Made by a program: the position numbers and the translations under genes | Notes under the pieces: model-generated | Database searches by the model: none | Seen by the model: only the letters and a program-made list of their open reading frames with translations | Told to the model about the DNA's origin: nothing | Origin: Actinobacteria bacterium ADurb.Bin346 | GTDB lineage: Bacteria; Actinomycetota; Humimicrobiia; Humimicrobiales; Humimicrobiaceae | Reading direction: 5' to 3' | DNA: 5,255 bases | Assembly: GCA_002068775.1 (NCBI GenBank) | Contig: MWAX01000120.1 | Location: 1-5,255 of the forward strand | Shown: in pieces, positions 1-5,255 of the stretch | How positions within the stretch are numbered: position 1 is the first letter of the stretch | Layout: every line of letters starts with the position of its first letter

Positions 1-1023
1 TCCATGATATCAATGATATTCCGTGGTCTTGAACTTGATCCGACAATTATTGTAGGCGGGGAGTTAAATGAGCTCGGCACGAATGCGAGATATGGAAACG
101 GAGATTATGTTGTAGCAGAGGCCTGTGAAAGTGATGGGACTTTTTTAAAATACAAGCCTTTTGCAGGTGTGATTACAAATATTGAAGAAGACCACATGGA
201 CTACTGGAAAGATTTCAGTTTTTTGAAAGAGAGCTTTAAAAAATTTCTCAGTAATATTAAAAAAGGAGGTTTTGCTGTAATCAACGGTGATGAAGTGGGC
301 ATTGACTTTGCAAAAAATGCAACTGCTGAAAAAATAATCACATATGGCATAGATAAAAAAAATGACCTGCATGCTTCGGACATAGAGCTTGCAGGCTTTT
401 TGCCAAAATATAACCTGATCGTCAATGACAGTCAAAATAATAACTGTAAAAAGGAATATACTGTGAGTTTAAGCGTTCCCGGAATGCATAATGTTAAAAA
501 CAGTCTTGCAGCTCTTGCGGTCTGTTACGGGCTTGGTCTTAACTTGGAAAAATCTGCCGGGATACTGAAATATTTTACCGGAGCAAAGCGCAGATTTGAA
601 AAAAGGGGTGAAAAATATGGCGCAGTAATAATTGATGATTATGCCCATCACCCTTCAGAAATTAAGGCCACACTTGATGCTGCTGCAATCGAAAAAAAGA
701 AATGCATCATAACTGTTTTTCAGCCGCATAGATATTCAAGGCTCGCAAATCTTTATACAAAGTTCAATGAATGTTTTAGAGGCACTGACGTACTTGTAAT
801 AACGGATGTTTTTGGTTCAAATGAAAGACCAATCCCGGGAGTCACCGCCAGGCTTCTTGTAGATAGCCTTATAGAAGATGGATATGATAAACGCATTGCA
901 TATATACCTTCGCTTAAAGACATTCCTGATTATCTTGGCATGATTATTAAAAAAGATGATATCGTCATTTTAATGGGAGCGGGCGACATAACAAGAGTTA
1001 CGGATGAATTATTGAAAAAATAA
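1..1023 (+). CDS. murC: UDP-N-acetylmuramate--L-alanine ligase MurC, 5'-truncated by the window edge
   Basis: This cytoplasmic Mur ligase uses ATP to join L-alanine to UDP-MurNAc, the first step of the peptidoglycan stem peptide. The reading frame is open from base 1. It begins just after where the family P-loop (GTHGKTTT) should be, so roughly 115-130 N-terminal residues lie upstream of the window. Counting from the Met at base 4, visible family motifs are EACESDGTF (40-48), TNIEEDHMD (58-66, central ATPase domain), PGMHNVKNSLAA (159-170), GAKRRFEKRG (193-202), DDYAHHPSE (211-219), FQPHRYSRL (239-247) and GAGDI (325-329, C-terminal domain). The DDYAHHP and FQPHR motifs separate MurC from MurD, MurE and MurF; Mpl is the nearest alternative, but the dcw context favours MurC. 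The gene ends with TAA and murB follows 10 nt later. Nothing suggests that it is broken. Confidence 0.97.
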   Translation, partial: SMISMIFRGLELDPTIIVGGELNELGTNARYGNGDYVVAEACESDGTFLKYKPFAGVITNIEEDHMDYWKDFSFLKESFKKFLSNIKKGGFAVINGDEVGIDFAKNATAEKIITYGIDKKNDLHASDIELAGFLPKYNLIVNDSQNNNCKKEYTVSLSVPGMHNVKNSLAALAVCYGLGLNLEKSAGILKYFTGAKRRFEKRGEKYGAVIIDDYAHHPSEIKATLDAAAIEKKKCIITVFQPHRYSRLANLYTKFNECFRGTDVLVITDVFGSNERPIPGVTARLLVDSLIEDGYDKRIAYIPSLKDIPDYLGMIIKKDDIVILMGAGDITRVTDELLKK

Positions 1024-1025
1024 CA

Positions 1026-1061
1026 TTTTTGAAATGAAAGTTTTTGAAATGAAAGTTTTTG
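1026..1061 (+). repeat. 15-bp tandem duplication across the murB start
   Basis: The unit TTTTTGAAATGAAAG occurs at 1026-1040 and again at 1041-1055, followed by the first six bases of a third copy (1056-1061). The copies are identical. Each full unit carries an ATG (1034 and 1049) in the same frame, so the encoded MurB N-terminus repeats as MKVFE-MKVFG. Because the unit is a multiple of three, both starts feed murB. The perfect identity is seen directly; a recent slippage or duplication event is my inference. Confidence 0.9.
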
Positions 1062-1990
1062 GAAAAAAAGATTTTAAAAAAATAACTGATTTCCTTAGAA
1101 AGCCAGGTCTTGATATAAAAATAAAAGTGAATGCAGATTGCGCAGGCATGACATCTTACAGGGCGGGAGGAAAATGCAAAGCTTTAATAGAGGCGGGCAG
1201 TGAAACAGCCCTTTCAGCGCTTGTAAAATACCTTGCTGACAGCAATGCCGGATATTTTATTCTTGGAGAAGGCACAAATGTGCTGTTCAATGACGGCTAT
1301 ATTGATTTATTTGTCATAAAGCTTACAGGTGATTTTGACAAAATTGCTTTAGCAGGCAATGGATGTATTAGTGCCGGTGCGGCAGCCAGCCTGCAAAAAC
1401 TTGTAATCTTTGCTGCAAAACACAGTCTTGACCTTTCTTTCCTTGCAGGAATACCGGGCACTGTCGGGGGAGCTGTAGCCGGCAACAGCGGGACAACTGT
1501 AAAAGGAATCTGCAGCTCGATCAAAGAAGCAAGATATTTATATGTCAGTAATGGTTTTTACGGGTATAGAAATTATCCGCTGAAAACAGCAGATTATGGA
1601 TATCGTTTCTGCATTCTTCCCGATATGGCAATTATTACCGGTATTTTAATTGCACCGGAAACTGCCGAAAGAGAAGATATACTTAAGACAATACGCAAAA
1701 ATATTAAAAATAAGAAACGCAGCCAGCCGATTGGAAGCCGGAGCCCGGGGTGTTTTTTCAAAAATCCTTCAGGAAGTTCAATTAGTGCAGGTGAGATGAT
1801 AGATGATTGCGGGTTGAAAGGTTTTCATTTTGGCGACTGTGTTATTTCAGAAAAACATGCAAATTTCATTATTAATTCAGGCAATGCAAGCGCGAGCGAT
1901 GTATTTGTACTTTCGAAAATAGCAGCAGGCATTGTGAAAAATAAATTTAATATTGAACTTGAAAGCGAAGTAAAACTGGTGGGGTTCTAA
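1034..1990 (+). CDS. murB: UDP-N-acetylenolpyruvoylglucosamine reductase MurB
   Basis: MurB is a cytoplasmic FAD enzyme that uses NADPH to reduce UDP-GlcNAc-enolpyruvate to UDP-MurNAc, the substrate of MurC. FAD-domain motifs are SYRAGG (41-46), LGEGTNVLFNDG (77-88) and AGIPGTVGGAV (138-148). The substrate-domain Arg lies in GYRFC (189-193, R191). The catalytic loop is SPGCFFKNP (237-245), followed by AGEMIDDCGLKG (252-263), SEKHANFIINSG (272-283) and LESEV (309-313), whose E312 matches the second catalytic acid. The length of 318 aa and these motifs fit a type II-like enzyme. Position 240, normally the proton-donating Ser, is Cys (codon TGT at 1751-1753), and C193 replaces another usual Ser. 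ATG 1034 is chosen as the first start after murC; ATG 1049 in the duplicated unit is equally possible. Neither has a good Shine-Dalgarno, so coupling to murC is likely. Confidence 0.95.
   Translation: MKVFEMKVFGKKDFKKITDFLRKPGLDIKIKVNADCAGMTSYRAGGKCKALIEAGSETALSALVKYLADSNAGYFILGEGTNVLFNDGYIDLFVIKLTGDFDKIALAGNGCISAGAAASLQKLVIFAAKHSLDLSFLAGIPGTVGGAVAGNSGTTVKGICSSIKEARYLYVSNGFYGYRNYPLKTADYGYRFCILPDMAIITGILIAPETAEREDILKTIRKNIKNKKRSQPIGSRSPGCFFKNPSGSSISAGEMIDDCGLKGFHFGDCVISEKHANFIINSGNASASDVFVLSKIAAGIVKNKFNIELESEVKLVGF
1978..1984 (+). promoter_or_regulatory. Possible weak ribosome binding site of ddl
   Basis: GGTGGGG lies inside the last codons of murB, nine bases before the ddl ATG at 1994. It is G-rich but only a partial match to GGAGG, so ddl translation may depend mainly on ribosomes finishing murB, whose stop codon is three bases before the ddl start. 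Confidence 0.4.
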
Positions 1991-1993
1991 GAT

Positions 1994-2971
1994 ATGGAAA
2001 ACTTTTTTGAAAAAACAATGAAGTTCCCATTAAGGAGCAGAAAGAAAGATATTTTAATCGGAGTCATTGCAGGCGGTATTTCTTCTGAAAGGGAAGTATC
2101 CCTTTCAACAGGCAAAGGCATATATGATGCGCTAACAGAGCTCGGCTACAGGGCAAAGTTCATTGATTTTAATGGTGATATAAATGCAATAGCAGACAGG
2201 ATAAATATTGCCTATATTGCCCTGCATGGCAAATATGGAGAAGACGGCACTGTGCAGGGTTTGCTCGAGCTGTTAAAAATCCCATATACAGGCTCAGGTG
2301 TGCTGGCAAGCGCGATTGCCATGGATAAATGTTATTCAAAAAAAATATTTGAGTTTGAAAAAATATCAACACCTCCATTTTTCACACTTGATAATTCAAA
2401 TATGCCCGGAAGTACAAAAATCGCTGAACTTGCACGCACAGTTACGGGTTATCCGCTTATTGTAAAGCCAAACAGGGGCGGCTCCACTATCGGGGTCACA
2501 ATTGTTGATGACAAAAAAGACCTGCAGGCAGCAATAGATCTGGCATTTCTTTATGATGCAAGGATTTTAATAGAGAAATATATTAAAGGCAAACTCCTGA
2601 CTGTGAGCATTATCGGTGATAAACCGGTTGCTCTCCCGATAATTGAAATAAGGCCCAGAAGCGGTTTTTATGATTTTACTTCAAAATATACTTCCGGGAT
2701 GACAGAGTATATTGTGCCGGCACCGTTAAAATATGATTTTGCTCAAAAAATTTCTGAAACAGCAGTAAGCTGCCATAGGGTACTGGACTGCAGCAGTATT
2801 TCCAGAGTCGACCTTATACTTGCTGAAGATAATGGGATCAACATCCTTGAAGTCAACACAATACCGGGAATGACACCGACAAGTCTTGTTCCCAAAGCAG
2901 CGGCAGCCATTGGAATTAATTATGCATCACTTGTGGATATAATTTTAAATTGTGCTTCCCTCAAGTCATGA
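1994..2971 (+). CDS. ddl: D-alanine--D-alanine ligase (Ddl)
   Basis: This cytoplasmic ATP-grasp ligase makes D-Ala-D-Ala, the terminal dipeptide of the peptidoglycan stem and the target of vancomycin. N-terminal motifs are AGGISSEREVSLSTG (26-40) and IALHGKYGEDGTVQG (75-89), with H78 in the place of E. coli DdlB His63. Next come YTGSGVLASAIAMDK (98-112), KPNRGGSTIG (158-167; S164 matches Ser150), FYDFTSKYTSG (225-235; Y232 matches Tyr216), RVDLIL (271-276) and LEVNTIPGMTPTSLVP (285-300). The Ser-Tyr pair and KYTSG loop indicate the D-Ala-D-Ala type, not the VanA/VanB D-Ala-D-Lac type. At 325 aa it carries about 14 extra N-terminal residues compared with E. coli DdlB. ATG at 2018 could start a shorter form, but it has no ribosome binding site. 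The stop codon TGA overlaps an out-of-frame ATG (2968). Confidence 0.97.
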   Translation: MENFFEKTMKFPLRSRKKDILIGVIAGGISSEREVSLSTGKGIYDALTELGYRAKFIDFNGDINAIADRINIAYIALHGKYGEDGTVQGLLELLKIPYTGSGVLASAIAMDKCYSKKIFEFEKISTPPFFTLDNSNMPGSTKIAELARTVTGYPLIVKPNRGGSTIGVTIVDDKKDLQAAIDLAFLYDARILIEKYIKGKLLTVSIIGDKPVALPIIEIRPRSGFYDFTSKYTSGMTEYIVPAPLKYDFAQKISETAVSCHRVLDCSSISRVDLILAEDNGINILEVNTIPGMTPTSLVPKAAAAIGINYASLVDIILNCASLKS

Positions 2972-2993
2972 AATATTTTTGCAGCAGTAAAAA

Positions 2994-3788
2994 ATGTCAG
3001 CAATCGATAAAAAATATGAAAAGATGCTTGCAGGCAGAAAAAGAAGGAATGCAAAGAGGAAATTTCTCTTATCCTTAAAGGTGCTGCTGGCGCTGGCTTT
3101 TTTCGCGGCTCTGGTCTGGGGAGCAAATTTTTTTTATAACAGCAATTACTTTAAAATTAAAAATATTTCTGTTGAGGGAAACAGATACTACAGTTCGGAT
3201 GAAATAAGAAAATGGGCAGATGTTGCAACCGGGGAGAATATTTTTGAAATTGACAAGAAAAAAATAGAAGACAAGCTGATTGATAATCTTATAAGGTTAA
3301 AAAGCGCAACAATGAAGAAAATCTTCCCTGACAGCGTAGAGCTGATCATAACTGAAAGGAAACCTTTTGTAATAGCTGTTTTTGGCGGCAAATATTATGT
3401 CCTTGATAATGAGGGCATTGTGCTGGAGGCTTTATCCGGCAGTATTCCCGGGGATTATAAAAACCTTATACAGGTTAAAAATGGACTTAAATCTCATCCT
3501 GAAATTGGTGAAAAGATTGCAAGGAGGAATATTTTAAGCAGTGCAGATATCTATGAGGCACTTGACCTGGAAATAAAGAATAAAATAAAAGAAGCTTATA
3601 TAAGCGACGGACCGGAGCAGGATATTATCATGGTGACAACTGATGCAAAGAAGATAATTTTTGGCACAAGTGATAAAATTGCTGATAAAAATGCTATACT
3701 TAGGCAAATACTGGATAATGTCAGCAAATCCGGCATATATTACTCTGTAATTGATTTAAAAAATACTGGAAATCCTGTAATAAAATAA
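2994..3788 (+). CDS. ftsQ: Cell division protein FtsQ/DivIB family
   Basis: FtsQ is a bitopic inner-membrane protein of the divisome that binds FtsB/FtsL and helps control septal peptidoglycan synthesis. Residues 1-23 form a short, very basic cytoplasmic tail (KKYEK, GRKRRNAKRK). A single hydrophobic segment spans about 25-47. The POTRA domain covers about 53-123, with FKIKNISVEGN (53-63), GENIFEID (80-87) and PDSVELIITERKP (112-124) as its typical ends. The FtsQ beta domain follows, with KYYVLDNEGIVLE (133-145) and the closing strand YYSVIDLKNTGNPVIK (249-264). The length of 264 aa is normal. Primary sequence is poorly conserved in this family, so the call rests on architecture plus position between ddl and ftsA. 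ATG 2994 is the first usable start, since an in-frame TAA lies at 2988-2990. No clear Shine-Dalgarno precedes it. The gene ends in a double stop, TAATAA. Confidence 0.93.
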   Translation: MSAIDKKYEKMLAGRKRRNAKRKFLLSLKVLLALAFFAALVWGANFFYNSNYFKIKNISVEGNRYYSSDEIRKWADVATGENIFEIDKKKIEDKLIDNLIRLKSATMKKIFPDSVELIITERKPFVIAVFGGKYYVLDNEGIVLEALSGSIPGDYKNLIQVKNGLKSHPEIGEKIARRNILSSADIYEALDLEIKNKIKEAYISDGPEQDIIMVTTDAKKIIFGTSDKIADKNAILRQILDNVSKSGIYYSVIDLKNTGNPVIK

Positions 3789-3846
3789 TAAAAAAATAGT
3801 AAAAAATAGTAAAAATTAGTAAAATAATTAGTAAAATAATAATATA
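3789..3846 (+). repeat. A-rich short tandem repeat in the ftsQ-ftsA spacer
   Basis: The 81-nt gap (3789-3869) is the longest in the window and is mostly A and T until the ftsA ribosome binding site. It holds a degenerate array: AAAAAATAGT at 3791-3800 and 3801-3810, AAAAATTAGT at 3811-3820, AAAATAATTAGT at 3821-3832, then a decayed AAAATAATAATATA run. Most units contain TAG or TAA, so several frames are closed. The transcript here would be almost free of stable structure, which could help ribosome access to ftsA. Any role is inference; simple slippage expansion would also explain it. Confidence 0.8.
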
Positions 3847-3859
3847 GAAACTCTGAATC

Positions 3860-3865
3860 GGAGGA
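3860..3865 (+). promoter_or_regulatory. Strong Shine-Dalgarno of ftsA
   Basis: GGAGGA is followed by CAGG and then the TTG start at 3870. The spacing is slightly short, but the match to the anti-Shine-Dalgarno is strong. The site decides the start: the upstream frame is closed by TAA at 3840-3842, and no ATG or GTG lies between that stop and the conserved first FtsA motif. Confidence 0.85.
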
Positions 3866-3869
3866 CAGG

Positions 3870-5120
3870 TTGCCAGCTAGAGATGAATATATTGCAGCTA
3901 TCGATATTGGCACAACAAAAGTCTGTACATTTATCGGCAGTGTTAAGAAGAACAATACAATAGAAATAAAAGGATACGGTTCTTCTGAATGCAAGGGAAT
4001 AAAAAAAGGGCTTGTTGTCGATATCAATGAATCAATTAAATCAATCCTCGCTTCCATAGGAGCTGCTGAAAAATCCACCAGTATGTTCATCGACAGTGCC
4101 TATATAGGAGTTACAGGCAAGCACATATCTTTTCTGAATAACTGGACCGAAATAAATATCAGCAGCCCCGGTAAAATTGTCAGAAAATCAGATGTAGACA
4201 GGCTCATAGGCCTGGCAAATAAAATCAATATTTCTTCTGAACATTATGTAATTCATACGCTGATAAAACAGTTTGCTCTTGGTGAAGAAAAAGACATAGC
4301 AGATCCTGTAGGTCTTTCCACGGATAAGCTGGCAGTTGAGCTTTTGATAATATATGGCTCAATAATCCCGATAAGAAACATAATCAATAGCATAAAAGCT
4401 GCAAATATTGAGATCGAGGACATAATGCTTGAAGCACTGGCATCAGGCGAAGCAGTGCTTACCCCGGAAGAGAAGGAAAGCGGCGTAATAGTGATGGATA
4501 TAGGCGGCGGAACCACAGATGTTGCTATTTACAGGAACAGGAAAATGATTTTTACATACTGTCTTCCTGTCGGCGGCGACCTGGTTACAAATGATATTTC
4601 TATCGGGCTTAACATACCATTTGCAAAAGCTGAAGAGATAAAAAAGAAATTTGCCAATGTGGATATTAATTTTTACGAGACTTTAAACAGGATAAATATG
4701 GATGATATAATGCTTGATAAGAACAGGGCGACACTTAATATCAGGCTGTACAGCATAGTAAATGACAGGTTAAAAGAATTACTTAATCTTGTTAAAGAGA
4801 AAATTGAGGCTTATGGTTTTATACATTCCATACCTTGCGGGCTGGTGATTACAGGCGGAACTGCGAACCTGAAAGGTATTGCAGCGCTTGCTGAAAATGT
4901 GTTTAATATGCCGGCAAGAATTGGCACATCACTGGATGTTGAAGGCCCATCAGAAGTTGTCGGCAACCCGATTTATGCCACAGCTATAGGAATACTCAAA
5001 TATGCCAACCAGATTCGAAATTTTTTAGATCTTGGCCAGTTTGACGGCAGAAGACAAAAGAGTAAGGGTTTTGCTGCAAGGTTCAGAGAATTTATTATGC
5101 GGATTTTAAGAAATGATTAA
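3870..5120 (+). CDS. ftsA: Cell division protein FtsA, TTG start
   Basis: FtsA is an actin-like ATP-binding protein that polymerises on the inner face of the membrane, tethers FtsZ and recruits later division proteins. Its motifs occur in the expected order. Phosphate-1 is AAIDIGTTKVC (9-19). The 1C/SHS2 domain that replaces actin subdomain 1B spans about 84-163. Phosphate-2 is VMDIGGGTTDVAIY (208-221), and the adenosine motif is IPCGLVITGGTANLKG (321-336). After a charged linker (about 386-398), residues 399-416 (FAARFREFIMRILRND at the end) form an amphipathic basic helix, the membrane-targeting sequence. The length of 416 aa is close to E. coli FtsA. The TTG start is supported by GGAGGA upstream and by the need to include phosphate-1; the first internal Met is residue 72. 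ftsZ begins 21 nt downstream. The similar competence protein PilM is excluded by the C-terminal helix and the ftsZ neighbour. Confidence 0.97.
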   Translation: MPARDEYIAAIDIGTTKVCTFIGSVKKNNTIEIKGYGSSECKGIKKGLVVDINESIKSILASIGAAEKSTSMFIDSAYIGVTGKHISFLNNWTEINISSPGKIVRKSDVDRLIGLANKINISSEHYVIHTLIKQFALGEEKDIADPVGLSTDKLAVELLIIYGSIIPIRNIINSIKAANIEIEDIMLEALASGEAVLTPEEKESGVIVMDIGGGTTDVAIYRNRKMIFTYCLPVGGDLVTNDISIGLNIPFAKAEEIKKKFANVDINFYETLNRINMDDIMLDKNRATLNIRLYSIVNDRLKELLNLVKEKIEAYGFIHSIPCGLVITGGTANLKGIAALAENVFNMPARIGTSLDVEGPSEVVGNPIYATAIGILKYANQIRNFLDLGQFDGRRQKSKGFAARFREFIMRILRND

Positions 5121-5127
5121 TTTTAAC

Positions 5128-5135
5128 AGGGAGGT
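5128..5135 (+). promoter_or_regulatory. Strong Shine-Dalgarno of ftsZ
   Basis: AGGGAGGT lies six bases before the TTG at 5142, a near-ideal spacing. It sits wholly in the 21-nt ftsA-ftsZ gap. The flanking CAGG (5127-5130) and CCTG (5136-5139) are complementary, so the site could fold into a small 4-bp hairpin with GAGGT as its loop. Confidence 0.88.
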
Positions 5136-5141
5136 CCTGAC

Positions 5142-5255
5142 TTGAAAAATGATTTTGGCAAGAGCTATTATGCTGTCATCAGTGTTATTGGAATTGGCGG
5201 CGGTGGAAGCAATGCAGTCAACAGGATGATGGAGGATAATATATCGGGATGCGAA
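5142..5255 (+). CDS. ftsZ: Cell division GTPase FtsZ, N-terminal fragment, TTG start
   Basis: FtsZ is the tubulin-like GTPase that forms the cytokinetic ring on which the rest of the divisome assembles. Only the first 38 codons are present; the window edge cuts the gene. The fragment includes a short N-terminal tail (residues 1-10) and the first beta strand. The glycine-rich T1 nucleotide-binding loop follows (VIGIGGGGSNAVNRM, 15-29), which is diagnostic for FtsZ. The strand reads AVISVIG, with Ser14 where many FtsZ proteins have Lys or Arg; I treat this as minor variation. The TTG start is the only reasonable one. TAA closes the frame at 5124-5126, a strong Shine-Dalgarno precedes TTG, and the next in-frame ATG falls after the T1 loop. 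Its place directly behind ftsA agrees with the call. Confidence 0.95.
   Translation, partial: MKNDFGKSYYAVISVIGIGGGGSNAVNRMMEDNISGCE

Noticed and set aside
145..435. Open reading frame of 96 codons on the minus strand inside murC
   Set aside because: It lies wholly opposite conserved MurC motifs, has no recognisable domain or ribosome binding site, and looks like antisense shadow in A/T-rich DNA.
1127..1129. Alternative GTG start for murB
   Set aside because: It lacks a ribosome binding site at usable distance and leaves only 12 residues before the SYRAGG motif, whereas the ATG starts at 1034 and 1049 fit the usual N-terminal length better.
1994..2971. VanA/VanB-type D-Ala-D-Lac ligase
   Set aside because: The KYTSG loop with Tyr at the Tyr216 position and Ser at the Ser150 position are D-Ala-D-Ala ligase features, and no vanH or vanX neighbour is present.
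3791..3842. CRISPR-like array
   Set aside because: Units are only 10-12 bp, adjacent without spacers, and A-rich; this is a simple tandem repeat.
3832..3845. Possible -10 boxes TAAAAT (3832-3837) and TAATAT (3840-3845) for an ftsAZ promoter
   Set aside because: In such A/T-rich sequence these hexamers are expected by chance, and no TTGACA-like box lies about 17 bases upstream of either.
3740..4090. Minus-strand open frame of 116 codons across the ftsQ-ftsA spacer
   Set aside because: Its middle is the translation of the A-rich repeat (runs of Tyr, Phe and Leu), and both ends are antisense to FtsQ and FtsA. No family features are visible.
4253..4516. Minus-strand open frame of 87 codons inside ftsA
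   Set aside because: Antisense to conserved FtsA sequence including part of the phosphate-2 motif; low-complexity Ser/Ile-rich translation.
3870..5120. PilM-like pilus protein instead of FtsA
   Set aside because: The amphipathic C-terminal membrane helix, the overall length and the position directly before ftsZ all favour FtsA.

Overview
The window is a compact, single-strand stretch of a bacterial division and cell wall (dcw) cluster. In order it holds the 3' two-thirds of murC, then complete murB, ddl, ftsQ and ftsA, and the first 38 codons of ftsZ. All genes lie on the + strand. The gaps are 10 nt (murC-murB), 3 nt (murB-ddl), 22 nt (ddl-ftsQ), 81 nt (ftsQ-ftsA) and 21 nt (ftsA-ftsZ), so the genes are very probably co-transcribed. 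I see no RNA gene, mobile element, CRISPR array, convincing promoter or terminator.

The DNA is A+T-rich by eye (not counted), with frequent ATA, AGA/AGG and AAA codons. The source is a bacterium that makes peptidoglycan and divides with FtsZ anchored by FtsA. The order murC-murB-ddl-ftsQ-ftsA-ftsZ occurs in several distant phyla, including alphaproteobacteria, so it does not fix the taxon. Having FtsA directly before FtsZ argues against typical Streptomyces- or Mycobacterium-like actinobacteria, which lack FtsA. A poorly sampled or uncultivated anaerobe is possible, but that is a guess.

The first half (1-2971) supplies peptidoglycan precursor enzymes. MurB makes UDP-MurNAc, MurC adds the first amino acid (normally L-Ala), and Ddl makes the D-Ala-D-Ala dipeptide that MurF later adds. 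The second half (2994-5255) supplies division proteins. FtsQ is a single-pass membrane scaffold with a POTRA domain, FtsA is the actin-like membrane anchor, and FtsZ is the tubulin-like ring GTPase.

Translation signals differ along the operon. murB, ddl and ftsQ use ATG with weak or no Shine-Dalgarno sequence and probably rely on coupling. ftsA and ftsZ both use TTG behind strong Shine-Dalgarno sequences. Other points of note are a 15-bp tandem duplication that doubles the murB start region, a cysteine at the catalytic serine position of MurB, an A-rich short tandem repeat before ftsA, and a small possible hairpin over the ftsZ ribosome binding site. I found no evidence of a previously undescribed system; this is a conventional dcw segment with local oddities.
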